Below, piece after piece: positions 49,107 through 57,856 of a DNA stretch of 64,000 nucleotides. A program made the position numbers and the translations under genes. Source of the DNA: Fimbriimonadaceae bacterium (lineage in GTDB: Bacteria; Armatimonadota; Fimbriimonadia; Fimbriimonadales; Fimbriimonadaceae); the NCBI GenBank assembly GCA_026129685.1, contig JAHCHO010000008.1, forward strand, positions 1 through 64,000, written 5' to 3'. A model generated the notes under the pieces. It was not told the DNA's origin. It saw nothing but the letters and a program-made list of their open reading frames with translations, and made no database searches. The stretch's first letter is position 1, and each line of letters opens with the position of its first letter.

Positions 49107-49841
49107 ATGGCCCTCAACCTGCCCCCGCTCGGCGTCCAGAGCTACTGCTTTCGAGAGTTCAAGTCGGTCGATCGCCTCATCGAGGGCGTCGTCGCCGCCG
49201 GAATCACCCACGTCGAGGTCTGGGGCGGTCACTTCACCCACCAGGACCGACCCGAGGCCGAGGCGAACGTCGGGAAGTTGCGTTCGGCGGGCCTGACGAT
49301 GTCCGCCTTTGGGTTGCCCAAACTTGGGAAGGACGAGGCCACCGATCGGGCCGGACTCGACTTCTGCCGATGGGCGGGCCTCTCGTCGATCGGCTCCGAT
49401 TGCGACCCGGAGGACACGGATCGGGTGGACGGACTCTTGCGCGAGTACGGCCTCAAGTTGGTCGTTCACAACCACGGCCGCAACGACGCACGCTACGGTA
49501 AGGTGGCGCAACTGAAGGCCTACCTGGACCGCACCCCGAACACGTTTGGCGTCCTAATGGATACGGCCTGGTTGCTCGACGCGGGCGAGGATCCGGTCGC
49601 CGCGCTGGACGTTCTCGGCGATCGCACCTACGGCGTGCACGTCAAGGACTTCCGGTTCGAAGACGGCAAGCCCGTCGATGTGGTGGTCGGCCAGGGCGAC
49701 CTCGACGTCGCGAGATTCCTACCCAAACTCGCCGCCATCGGCAAGGTCGAGTTCATGTCGCTCGAATACGAGGCGGACGCCGAGAACCCCGTTCCCGCCC
49801 TTCGTGCTTGCGCCGAGGTCGTCCGCGGCATCGTCGGCTGA
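49107..49841 (+). CDS. Sugar phosphate isomerase/epimerase-like TIM barrel
   Basis: 244 aa, ATG 49107 (GTG 49101 is possible). The xylose-isomerase-like barrel is marked by GVQSYCFREF at the start, AGITHVEVWGGHF, LVVHNHGRND and GVHVKDFRF. The last two carry the His/Asp/Glu metal ligands, with Asp in VLMDTAWLLDAG and Glu in SLEYEAD. Such proteins isomerise or epimerise sugars or inositols. Its position after the LacI locus fits carbohydrate catabolism; substrate unknown. Confidence 0.8.
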   Translation: MALNLPPLGVQSYCFREFKSVDRLIEGVVAAGITHVEVWGGHFTHQDRPEAEANVGKLRSAGLTMSAFGLPKLGKDEATDRAGLDFCRWAGLSSIGSDCDPEDTDRVDGLLREYGLKLVVHNHGRNDARYGKVAQLKAYLDRTPNTFGVLMDTAWLLDAGEDPVAALDVLGDRTYGVHVKDFRFEDGKPVDVVVGQGDLDVARFLPKLAAIGKVEFMSLEYEADAENPVPALRACAEVVRGIVG

Positions 49842-49855
49842 CGACGACCAACGAG

Positions 49856-49886
49856 CGAGGGCCCATGGTCGAACCGGGGGCCCTCG
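49856..49886. terminator. Bidirectional hairpin between convergent genes
   Basis: CGAGGGCCC (49856-49864) and GGGCCCTCG (49878-49886) form a 9-bp stem between the isomerase-like gene and the convergent YHS gene. Confidence 0.55.
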
Positions 49887-49908
49887 TCGTGATGCGGGAC
49901 GATGCGAA

Positions 49909-50484
49909 TCAGCCTTCTTTGGGCGAGGAGACCGCCTTCGGCGGCTTCACTTGGTCGGCCGCCTTGGCCACGAACTTGCCCGGCTCCTTCTTCATAGCGG
50001 CAAGGCAATCGGCACAGCAGACGTAGTAGCGCGTGCCCTCGTGGTCCACGAAGCCGCCCGCCGAGGCGTAGTCCTTGACGGCATGGCCCATCACCGCGCA
50101 GTAGAGCGCTTCCTTTTTCGGCATCGCGCCGAAGGCGGCCTTGTGCTGTTCGAACGAAGCCTTGTTCGCGGCGGACTCGAAGTAGTAGCGGAGCCCACCG
50201 AAGTCGGCCTGGGCCTTCGCGTCTTTCGCGGCGATGCGTTTGCCCGACACCGGATCGAACAAGAACTCGCCCACGACGTCGCCCTTGAGCGATTCCTTGG
50301 TCAGGTACTTCTCGGGACTCTTCTGGAACGTGCCGTCGCACCCGCCGCAACAGAACGAGAAGCGGGCGCCGTTGAAATCGACCTTGGCGATCTTGAGGTC
50401 GGCGGCTTCGTGCATCACCGCGCACTTGAGGGGCGCGGTCTGCGGCGAAGCGAGGAGGATCAAGGCAGTGAAGGTGGCGATCAT
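49909..50484 (-). CDS. Exported protein with three YHS-type metal-binding domains
   Basis: 191 aa, ATG 50484, with GGAGG upstream and a TACAAT -10 box at 50520-50515. After a signal peptide (MIATFTALILLASPQTA) come three YHS-like repeats. The first (CAVMHEA...FSFCCGGCDGTFQKSPEKY) and third (CAVMGHAV...YYVCCADCLAAMKKEPGKF) keep the Cys pattern C...CCxxC. The middle one (FDPVSGKRI...YYFESAANKASFEQHKAAF) has lost the cysteines. YHS/TRASH domains bind copper or other soft metals, so it may chelate or sense metal in the periplasm. Confidence 0.78.
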   Translation of the reverse strand: MIATFTALILLASPQTAPLKCAVMHEAADLKIAKVDFNGARFSFCCGGCDGTFQKSPEKYLTKESLKGDVVGEFLFDPVSGKRIAAKDAKAQADFGGLRYYFESAANKASFEQHKAAFGAMPKKEALYCAVMGHAVKDYASAGGFVDHEGTRYYVCCADCLAAMKKEPGKFVAKAADQVKPPKAVSSPKEG

Positions 50485-50588
50485 AGGGGACTCAAACCTC
50501 CGAGGTTGGTAGAGATTGTAGCGCGATCCGGGCGTCTGGGCGGACCGTTCTGCGGACCGAACGCGAGAGGTATCCTTCTTCAGCCGTC

Positions 50589-50675
50589 GCCGGGGTGGCG
50601 GAATGGTAGACGCGACGGTCTCAAAAACCGTTGACTCGCAAGGTCGTGAGGGTTCGAGTCCCTCCCCCGGCACCA
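50589..50675 (+). tRNA. tRNA-Leu (anticodon CAA)
   Basis: An 87-nt class II tRNA. Acceptor arms GCCGGGG (50589-50595) and CCCCGGC pair, followed by A and an encoded CCA. The anticodon arm is ACGGT-CTCAAAA-ACCGT with anticodon CAA. A long variable arm (ACTCGCAAGGTCGTGA region) and the T arm GAGGGTTCGAGTCCCTC complete the fold. It reads UUG codons. It lies between the YHS gene and the subtilisin gene. Confidence 0.95.
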
Positions 50676-50681
50676 GGTCCC

Positions 50682-52958
50682 TTACGCCGCGCCGCTCTGT
50701 CCGAAGAAGCTTCGCAGAATGACGAAGTCGGCCACGTTCACCGCGCCGCTTCCGTCGAGGTCCGCGTTCGGGTTCCAGTTCGCGCCTCCCGACGAACTCC
50801 CGAAGGCGCTTCGAAGGGCGAGAAAGTCGGCGAGGTTCACCGAGTTGTCCCCGTTCACGTCGCCGTTCTTGAGAGTGAAGTTCTGGCCGCTGACGCCGTT
50901 CGATCCGATCACGACGTTCGTGAGCTTCGCGCGCAACCAGTGGGAGGCCTTCGCCGTCAGGTCGAAGGTGCCCTGCCGGGTCGAGGGAACCGTGTACGCC
51001 CCGTTCGACGCCGGGTTCAGGGTGTAGGTTTCGAGCACCGTCGTGGTTCCGGCGGTGCGAATCTCGAACGTGACGGGCACGTTCTGGGCTCCGCCGGAGA
51101 AGTTCTGCAGAGTGATCGTGCCGGTCACGGGGAAGGTCGCGGGTACGAGTTCGCCGGTTCTCAGTTCAGCGGAAAAGCTGTTCCAGGTGCCGGTCTCCTC
51201 CTCGAACGCGTCGGAGAGCTTGAGCGTCCAGGTCCCCTGGGCGTTCTCCCCCCAAAACGCGTTGGAGCAGAAGGTCCAGCTGAAGTTGGCCGCTCCGTCG
51301 CTTCCCGACCGGATGAAGAGTCGTCCGGTGGTGCCGGAGGGCGACGTGAGAAATCCCTCCAGGTCGCCTCGGTAGGTGTGGGTGACGTTGAGGGTGATGA
51401 GGACCTCTTCGAGTTTGCCCCCTTGGGCGATCGTGAACGTCCGGGAGATGCCGGTCGGGTTGTTGTCCGGGATCGCCGCGTTGACGTTGACGGTCCCGGT
51501 GGTTCGGGCGACCTGGGTGGTCACGCCGGACCAGTTCGCGGCTTCGGCGACGAGGGCGCCCGCGTCGATCAGCCCGAAGCCGTAGTTCTGGTTGAACTTC
51601 ACGCCCGCGCCGTTGGTCTTCCATCCTCCGTCCGAGCCCTCGGTGGCGTCGGTCGGGTCCACGACCTTACAGGTCCTGACCAGCAGGTGCTTGGCGAAGC
51701 GCGCGTCGAGCGTCGGCTTGACCTGCTTGACGATGCCGAGCACGCCCGCGACGAGGGGTGCGGAAGCGGAGGTGCCGCCGAACCGCCCGACGTAGTCCTG
51801 GTTCGGGAAGTCGTCCTCGGCGGGGTTGTAGCCTGCCGCGCCGGTTCGGTCGGTCGCCACGACGTCGAACATCCCAGCCGATCCCGAGGAAGGGGCCGTG
51901 CACACGATCGGGGCGCCAAACGCCGAGTACTCGGCGAAGCGTCCGTCCGACGCCAGAGCGGCGACGGTGATCACGCCGGGGTTGTTTTGCGGACGCACCT
52001 TGTTGACGTCCTGGACCGAGCCGCCGCGCGAGTTGCCGGCCGCGAAGACGTGGATGGTCCCGGCCGCCGAAGACGTGGTGACGGCGTTGTTCTCGGTGGC
52101 GTTCGGCACGAAGGTGGAGCCGATCCCGTAGCTGTGATTCTTGATCTTGATGGTCCGGGTGGCCCCGCTGCTGCGGAAGAGGGCGGCGTCTCCGAACATC
52201 GCGTCGGTCGGGAACTCGAAGTCCACCCGCAGCCCTGCGAGGGTCGCCAATGGGGCGGCCCCGGTGATGCCGATCGCGTTGCCGCCGCGCGCCGCCGCGA
52301 CGCCGGCCACTGCGGTGCCGTGGTTGTCGCCCGAGTATACGGGGTTCGGCACCGCATTGCCCTCGCCAAAGTCGAAGCTCTCGCCCGAGGCGTAGTTCGC
52401 GGCGAGGTCGGGGTGGTTCGTCTGAAGCCCGTCGTCCACGATCCCGATCACGACGCCGCTTCCAGTGCGATTGGCGTTCCAGGCCGCCTGCAGACCGGCG
52501 TCGCGACCGGACACATGCTGGTTCACGAGGTACCACTGACCGGGCCAGGCGCTGTTCGGGGCGTTTTTGGGAAAGAAGGGGTCGTTCGGCACGAACTGCC
52601 AACGCACCCGGGGGCTGTTCTCGACCGGGTTCGCCTCGCTCACCTGCCAGTCGCGGCGCAAGCCGTCGAGCGTGCGGTCGAGCGGGAGGAAGGGGCTCTT
52701 CTCGAACACGACGAGACGGGGATCGCTGACGAATCGGTACGCGGGCCGCAGTAGGTACCGCCCGGCCAACTCGGCGACCGAGCCGTTCGGCGCCAACCGA
52801 ACGAGCACCTGGGTCGCCACGAACGGACTCGCGGAATGGAGGCGGACGGCGGGTGCGGCCAGATCGCGCTCCGCGAGGTCGTCCCAAGCGAGTGCCGCCG
52901 CAGAAAGGACCGCGACGGACGAAAGAATTGCGAGTTTCGTGCAGATGCGCCTGAACAT
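50682..52958 (-). CDS. Secreted subtilisin-like protease with P-domain and dockerin repeats
   Basis: 758 aa, ATG 52958. The signal peptide is RRICTKLAILSSVAVLSAAA, followed by a propeptide (about 30-150). The S8 catalytic domain has Asp175 (IVDDG), His213 (DNHGTAVAG) and Ser397 (GGTSASAP). A proprotein-convertase P-domain follows (about 490-620: VLITLNVTHTYRGDLEGFLT; WTLKLSDAFEEETGTWNSF). After a beta linker come two EF-like calcium repeats of dockerin type (GDVNGDNSVNLADFLAL, ADLDGSGAVNVADFVIL). It is likely exported and attached or Ca-stabilised through the dockerin-like end. Confidence 0.88.
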   Translation of the reverse strand: MFRRICTKLAILSSVAVLSAAALAWDDLAERDLAAPAVRLHSASPFVATQVLVRLAPNGSVAELAGRYLLRPAYRFVSDPRLVVFEKSPFLPLDRTLDGLRRDWQVSEANPVENSPRVRWQFVPNDPFFPKNAPNSAWPGQWYLVNQHVSGRDAGLQAAWNANRTGSGVVIGIVDDGLQTNHPDLAANYASGESFDFGEGNAVPNPVYSGDNHGTAVAGVAAARGGNAIGITGAAPLATLAGLRVDFEFPTDAMFGDAALFRSSGATRTIKIKNHSYGIGSTFVPNATENNAVTTSSAAGTIHVFAAGNSRGGSVQDVNKVRPQNNPGVITVAALASDGRFAEYSAFGAPIVCTAPSSGSAGMFDVVATDRTGAAGYNPAEDDFPNQDYVGRFGGTSASAPLVAGVLGIVKQVKPTLDARFAKHLLVRTCKVVDPTDATEGSDGGWKTNGAGVKFNQNYGFGLIDAGALVAEAANWSGVTTQVARTTGTVNVNAAIPDNNPTGISRTFTIAQGGKLEEVLITLNVTHTYRGDLEGFLTSPSGTTGRLFIRSGSDGAANFSWTFCSNAFWGENAQGTWTLKLSDAFEEETGTWNSFSAELRTGELVPATFPVTGTITLQNFSGGAQNVPVTFEIRTAGTTTVLETYTLNPASNGAYTVPSTRQGTFDLTAKASHWLRAKLTNVVIGSNGVSGQNFTLKNGDVNGDNSVNLADFLALRSAFGSSSGGANWNPNADLDGSGAVNVADFVILRSFFGQSGAA

Positions 52959-52979
52959 GGTGGAACGCAAACCCCATCA

Positions 52980-52998
52980 TCGAAGTCTCAGACTTCGA
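52980..52998. promoter_or_regulatory. 19-bp palindrome upstream of the subtilisin gene
   Basis: TCGAAGTCT-C-AGACTTCGA is a perfect 9-bp inverted repeat around one base. It ends 22 bp before the protease start, in the 216-bp region shared with the divergent DUF1800 gene. Candidate operator; a stem-loop in the protease leader mRNA is the alternative. Confidence 0.4.
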
Positions 52999-53174
52999 AA
53001 GGACCCACTCTTTTGGATGCTTTCGTCGCGTTTCGGTTCCAGGGATCCGACAAGTTCGGTCAAGCGGCCCCAAAAACCGGTGCGCGAGGTGGCACCCGGA
53101 GAGGGTAGTTCGCGGTTTCGGGGCTGAACCCTGTTGGTTCGCCGTGAACGGGCCCTTTCGGTGGAGGAACGCGC

Positions 53175-54743
53175 TTGGCACACGACGATGCGAACACGGA
53201 CGCCGTCTCGACCGACCCCCGCACGGGTCGGCAGGTCGAGGCGCAACAACGGGCTGTCCACTCGAGGCGGGACGCCGCGATGCGCGCCGCGAAAACGGCA
53301 CGTTCGAGATCCAAGGTGGCGGGTCGGCCGCCCGAGTGGGAGGCCAAGCCCGACGCCGCCGTGGGAGGAACGGGCGAGCGCGAGGGGACGGACCCCGCGT
53401 CCGGTCCTTCCGCTACCGTGGACTTTCGCCTGGTCCACCGCATCACGTACGGATTCACGGAGGACGAGGCGGAGCTTTTTCGTCGCCTCGGGCACCGCGG
53501 TTACCTTGAGTACCACCTGAACCACGAGGCCATTCGCGACGATTACGTGGACTACCGCCTCGCCGAGTTCGTGAGTCTGAACGCGACGGGAAGCGACTTC
53601 AACAACCTCGATTGGTGGACCTGCGTCCATGAGACGGTCCAGGCGCACGTCCTCCGCGCGCTGTTTTCAAAGCGTCAGTTGTACGAGCGCATGGTCGAGT
53701 TCTGGTGCGACCACTTCAACGTTTACGTCAACAAGATCGGCAAACTGAACACGCTATACCAGCGCGACGTGATTCGGCGGCACGCGATGGGCAAATTCCC
53801 GGATCTGCTTATGGCGGTCGCGAAAAGCCCAGGGATGCTGGAGTACCTCGACAACACGTCGAACGTCTCGTCCAGGCCGAACGAAAACTACGCCCGCGAA
53901 CTGCTCGAACTTCACACCCTCAGCATCGACGGGGGCTACCCGGAGGACGACGTTCTGGACGTGGGCCGTTGCTTCACGGGCTGGACCTATCACTGGGATG
54001 AGGCTCAACCGAACTTCGGGCAGTTTCATTTCGATCCATCGTCGCACGACAACGCGAGAAAGTACTTCCTCGGAATCGAGATTCCCTCGAACGGGGGCAT
54101 TCGGGACGGGGAACGCATCATCGAGATTCTGTCCGCCCACCCGAAGACCGCGCGCTTCCTGGCCAAGAAGCTGCTCCGCCATTTTCTGACCTACGAGCCC
54201 TCGGAAGCGCTGATCGCGTCGGTGGCCAAAACCTACACCGATACCGGTGGCGACATCAAGGCGATGCTGCGGACCATCCTGAGCGAGCGCAATGTCGCCC
54301 GTTACGCCACCCCGAAGTTCAAGCGCCCGATGCACTGGCTGATCTCCTCGTTACGGGCGACGAAGGCGTCGGTGCCCTTCATCTTCTCGCTCTGGTGGGG
54401 CTTCTTGGATCGCACCGGGAACACGCCGTTCTTCTGGCCCGCGCCGAACGGGTACCAGGATCGCGAGGACCTGTGGGTGGACAACATCCAGCCCAAGTGG
54501 CAGTTCGCCCAGAACTACGCCCTCAACTGGGTCTGGCAGGTGACGATGGACACCTTCGGGCTGGTGCGCACGAGGACGCCCAGGGGCGTCGTCAATCGTC
54601 TCGATTGGCTGATGTTCGGCGGCAACATGCCGGCCGCCGAGAAGGCCCGTCTGCTCGCCTACTTGCCCGCGAATCCTTCCGCCGACCAGGTGCGCGAGGC
54701 GATCGGACTCGCCCTTGCGATGCCCGCGTTCAACCGCTATTGA
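53175..54743 (+). CDS. DUF1800 domain protein
   Basis: 522 aa from TTG 53175, supported by GGAGG eight bases upstream. About 85 polar residues precede the DUF1800 domain: RLVHRITYGFTEDEAELFRR, ALFSKRQLYERMVEFWCDHF, SRPNENYARELLELHTL and the DVGRCFTGWTY segment are hallmarks. DUF1800 genes are nearly always followed by DUF1501 genes, as here, and the pair is common in Planctomycetes-like envelopes. The biochemical role is not established. The next start is 8 nt after its stop. Confidence 0.88.
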   Translation: MAHDDANTDAVSTDPRTGRQVEAQQRAVHSRRDAAMRAAKTARSRSKVAGRPPEWEAKPDAAVGGTGEREGTDPASGPSATVDFRLVHRITYGFTEDEAELFRRLGHRGYLEYHLNHEAIRDDYVDYRLAEFVSLNATGSDFNNLDWWTCVHETVQAHVLRALFSKRQLYERMVEFWCDHFNVYVNKIGKLNTLYQRDVIRRHAMGKFPDLLMAVAKSPGMLEYLDNTSNVSSRPNENYARELLELHTLSIDGGYPEDDVLDVGRCFTGWTYHWDEAQPNFGQFHFDPSSHDNARKYFLGIEIPSNGGIRDGERIIEILSAHPKTARFLAKKLLRHFLTYEPSEALIASVAKTYTDTGGDIKAMLRTILSERNVARYATPKFKRPMHWLISSLRATKASVPFIFSLWWGFLDRTGNTPFFWPAPNGYQDREDLWVDNIQPKWQFAQNYALNWVWQVTMDTFGLVRTRTPRGVVNRLDWLMFGGNMPAAEKARLLAYLPANPSADQVREAIGLALAMPAFNRY

Positions 54744-54751
54744 GAGTCCTT

Positions 54752-56062
54752 ATGAGCCAGAAACGTTATCGAGGATGCAACGAATACGAAGAGCTCTCGC
54801 GCCGGGGCTTTCTTGGACTGACCGCCAAAGCGGCCGCCCTGGCCTCGATGGCTCCTTCCTGGGTGCCGCTGACGAAGTTCGTCGACAAAGACGGGCGCGA
54901 CCGATTCTTCGGCCAGACGCGCGACATCATCGTTTCGGTCTACCTGCGCGGGGGTTGCGACTCTTTGTCGACGTGCGTTCCCTTTGGCGACCCGAACTAC
55001 TACACCGCCCGGCCCAATCTCGCGATTCCTCGTCCCGATAGCTCGTCCCCGAACAAGGCGATCAACCTCAATGGGTTCTTCGGGTTGCCTCCCGCGATGC
55101 AGCCCCTCAAATCGTTGTACGACGCCGGCGATTTGCTCGTGGTCCATGCGACCGGCTCGAACGACGACACCCGCTCGCACTTTGACGCCCAGCACTTTAT
55201 GGAGGCCGGGGACTACGACAAGCGACTATGGACGGGCTGGCTCGGCCGACACTTGGCGACGATCGGCCCGGTGAACGCGAACGCGCTTCTGCGGGGGGTC
55301 GCTCTCACCTACGGGATGCCGCTCACGTTGGAGGGTGCCCCGCGAGCGCTCCCCCTTTCGAACCTGACCGACTACAACTTCGGGGGGATGGACGAGACGT
55401 TGGCCGCCCGGCGTCAGTGGCTCGGCGAGACCTACGGCGCGGCCGACGCGGCGCTCAAGGTCGCCGCCGAGAACACCCTGCGCACCTACGATCTTCTGAA
55501 GGACCTGAACATCGACGGCTACGTCCCGGCGGGCGGGGCAACCTATGGCGACGACGACTTCGCGTGGTCGATGAAGGCGGCCGCCGCCTTCATTCGGCAC
55601 GACGTGGGCGTCGAGGCGCTGCACGTGGACTTCGGCGGATGGGACACCCACGAGTACGAAGGGCCGATCGACGGTCAGATGGCGAACAACATGAGTTTGC
55701 TCGCCAACGGCCTCCGCGCGTTTTATACCGATATTCAGGGTGCGGGCTACATCAATCGGGTGATCGTGGTCGTCATGTCGGAGTTCGGGCGCGTCGTCGC
55801 CGAGAACGGTAGCTACGGAACGGATCACGGTCACGGTGGGGCAATGTGGTTGCTCGGGGGCGCGGTGCGAGGGGGAAGGGTGTACACCAACGGTTGGCCC
55901 GGACTCGCGCCCGGGCAGCTGTGGGAAGGTCAGGACCTCGCCATCACCACGGACTACCGCGACGTGCTGGCGGAGATCGTCCAGAAGCGATTGGGCAACA
56001 CCCAACTCTCCCAGATCTTCCCCGGGTACGCGCCCACCTTCCGGAACCTCGTCGACGCCTGA
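54752..56062 (+). CDS. DUF1501 domain protein (Tat-exported, sulfatase-like fold)
   Basis: 436 aa, ATG 54752. The N-terminus has a twin-arginine signal (SRRGFLGLTAKAAALASM), so it is exported folded. The DUF1501 domain shows IVSVYLRGGCDSLS, RSHFDAQHFMEAG, DFGGWDTHEYEG, VIVVVMSEFGRVVAENGSYG and TDHGHGGAMWLLGG, an alkaline-phosphatase/sulfatase-type metal site (Asp, His and Glu/Asp). It is paired with the DUF1800 gene. Substrate unknown. Confidence 0.9.
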   Translation: MSQKRYRGCNEYEELSRRGFLGLTAKAAALASMAPSWVPLTKFVDKDGRDRFFGQTRDIIVSVYLRGGCDSLSTCVPFGDPNYYTARPNLAIPRPDSSSPNKAINLNGFFGLPPAMQPLKSLYDAGDLLVVHATGSNDDTRSHFDAQHFMEAGDYDKRLWTGWLGRHLATIGPVNANALLRGVALTYGMPLTLEGAPRALPLSNLTDYNFGGMDETLAARRQWLGETYGAADAALKVAAENTLRTYDLLKDLNIDGYVPAGGATYGDDDFAWSMKAAAAFIRHDVGVEALHVDFGGWDTHEYEGPIDGQMANNMSLLANGLRAFYTDIQGAGYINRVIVVVMSEFGRVVAENGSYGTDHGHGGAMWLLGGAVRGGRVYTNGWPGLAPGQLWEGQDLAITTDYRDVLAEIVQKRLGNTQLSQIFPGYAPTFRNLVDA

Positions 56063-56103
56063 CGGCGCGCCCATGTGCCGGGGGCGGTACCCTCCAAGGC
56101 CGG

Positions 56104-56988
56104 ATGCTGAGCGTTCTCGTCGTCAACTGGAACACGCGAGAACTGCTGCGCGCCTGTCTGGCGTCTCTCTTGGCGCATCCTTCGGCGCCGGACGACGAGG
56201 TCGTGGTCGTGGACAACGCCTCCACGGATGGGAGCGCCGAGATGGTGCGAACGGAGTTTCCCACCGTGCGCTTCGTCGCTTCCCCGGTCAACCTGGGCTA
56301 CGCCGCTGGGAACAACCGGGCCTTCTCCGAGGCCAACGGGCATTGTCTTCTGACGCTCAATCCGGATACCGAGGTGTTCGAGGACACCCTCGCCATCGCT
56401 CTCGAGAGGTTGATGGCCCACCCAGGCGTGGGCGCCCTCGGCGCGAGGCAGATCGGGCCTTCCGGCGAGGTCCAAGCATCGGTGCGGGGGTTTCCGGCGT
56501 TCCTGGGCCTCTTCGGCGATTGGACGGGATTGGGGCGTCGGTGGCCGGGTACCGTGTTCGATTCGTACCGGTTGGCCGCGTTCGACTATGACAAAGAGCA
56601 ACTGGCCCCCCAACCCATGGGCACCTTTCTGCTCTTTCGCCGAGAGGCCCTCGCCGCCGTCGGCGATCCCGCCCGTCCCTTCGACGAGTCCTTTCCCATC
56701 TTCTTCAACGAGGTCGATCTCCTGGCGCGCCTTCGGGCGGCGGGTTGGCCCTGCCTCTACGCACCGTCGGTGCGAATCCGGCACCACGGCGGGATGAGCA
56801 CGCGGCAGGTACGTGCGAGCATGATCTGGGAATCCCACCGCAGTCTCGTTCGTTATCTCGTGAAGCACCGACGTTCGTTCGCGAGTCTGCTGTGGATCGG
56901 CCCCCTCGCTCTGCTAATCTTTGGGGCGGCCTTCGCGCGCGCCCGTGGCTACCATGCCGGATTTCGACCTCACCGTCACCATCTGTAG
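56104..56988 (+). CDS. Family 2 glycosyltransferase (rhamnosyltransferase-like)
   Basis: 294 aa, ATG 56104. It starts directly with the GT-A fold MLSVLVVNWNTRELLRACLA. Nucleotide-sugar motifs are VVVDNASTDGSAEMV, NLGYAAGNNRAFSEA and LTLNPDTEV (the DxD-like acidic site). The acceptor side is PQPMGTFLLFRREAL, and EVDLLARLRAAGW is the catalytic-base region. A C-terminal hydrophobic segment may associate with the membrane. First of a three-gene polysaccharide unit; it overlaps the next gene by 35 nt. A TACCCT box lies ten bases upstream. Confidence 0.88.
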   Translation: MLSVLVVNWNTRELLRACLASLLAHPSAPDDEVVVVDNASTDGSAEMVRTEFPTVRFVASPVNLGYAAGNNRAFSEANGHCLLTLNPDTEVFEDTLAIALERLMAHPGVGALGARQIGPSGEVQASVRGFPAFLGLFGDWTGLGRRWPGTVFDSYRLAAFDYDKEQLAPQPMGTFLLFRREALAAVGDPARPFDESFPIFFNEVDLLARLRAAGWPCLYAPSVRIRHHGGMSTRQVRASMIWESHRSLVRYLVKHRRSFASLLWIGPLALLIFGAAFARARGYHAGFRPHRHHL

Positions 56989-57856
56989 TTGGAACACGTC
57001 CGGCGATCTGCGACGGTGCCTTGAGGCCCTCGAGGTCGAGCGCGGCACCTGTTCCTTCGAGGTGATCGTCGTGGACAACAACTCCGAGGACGACTCGCCC
57101 GACATGGTGGAGACCTTGTTCCCGTGGGTTCGGTTGTTGCGCCAATCCCGGAATCTCGGCTTCACCGGTGGCCACAACCTGGCGATGGAGCAGCGCAGGG
57201 GTCGGCACGTGTTTCTGCTCAACTCGGACGCCGACGTCCATCCGGGGTGCTTGCGGACGCTGTTGAGACGTGCGGAGGCAGGGCCGGAATACGGGATTCT
57301 GGGTCCCAAACTCCTCAACCCGGACGGATCGCTTCAGTACTCGTGCCGCCGATTCCCGAACCCGTTGGCCGCCCTGTTCCGCAACACCCCGCTCGGGCGT
57401 CTCTTCCCGAAAAACCGGTTCACGCGCGACTACCTGATGCTCGACTTCGACCACTCGAGGGCCTCGGACGTGGATTGGGTCTCGGGGGCGGCGATGTTCG
57501 CGACGGAGGGGTTTTTGGCCAAGGAGGGCACGATGGACCCGGCCTATTTCATGTTTTGCGAGGACACCGACTGGTGCTTCCAGGCATGGCGTCACGGTTT
57601 CAAGGTCGGCTACGTGCCGGAAGCGGTCGTGACCCACGCGATCGGCCGGAGTACCGACAAGGCGCCGAACCGTATGGTGTACAGGTTTCACCGATCAATG
57701 TTCTACTTTTACCGAAAGAACATGGTTCCACAACTCCCGGTTGCGGTGCGCCCGGTGGCGATCGCCTTTGCCGCCGTGGCCTTGATGACGCGCGGGTCGC
57801 TTTTCATTGCCAAGAACCGGCTGGACAAGGTTCGTCGGAGGTACTCGGCGCGGTGA
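56954..57856 (+). CDS. Family 2 glycosyltransferase
   Basis: 300 aa, ATG 56954, starting inside the previous gene. Motifs: TVTICSWNTSGDLRRCLEAL, VIVVDNNSEDDSPDMV, NLGFTGGHNLAMEQ, LLNSDADVHPG (DxD), VDWVSGAAMFATEG and MFCEDTDWCFQAWRHGF (ED base region). It is a paralogue of the neighbour, with a different acceptor loop. It probably adds a sugar to a lipid-linked oligosaccharide on the cytoplasmic face. A stop/start overlap (GTGA) couples it to the ligase-like gene. Confidence 0.88.
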   Translation: MPDFDLTVTICSWNTSGDLRRCLEALEVERGTCSFEVIVVDNNSEDDSPDMVETLFPWVRLLRQSRNLGFTGGHNLAMEQRRGRHVFLLNSDADVHPGCLRTLLRRAEAGPEYGILGPKLLNPDGSLQYSCRRFPNPLAALFRNTPLGRLFPKNRFTRDYLMLDFDHSRASDVDWVSGAAMFATEGFLAKEGTMDPAYFMFCEDTDWCFQAWRHGFKVGYVPEAVVTHAIGRSTDKAPNRMVYRFHRSMFYFYRKNMVPQLPVAVRPVAIAFAAVALMTRGSLFIAKNRLDKVRRRYSAR

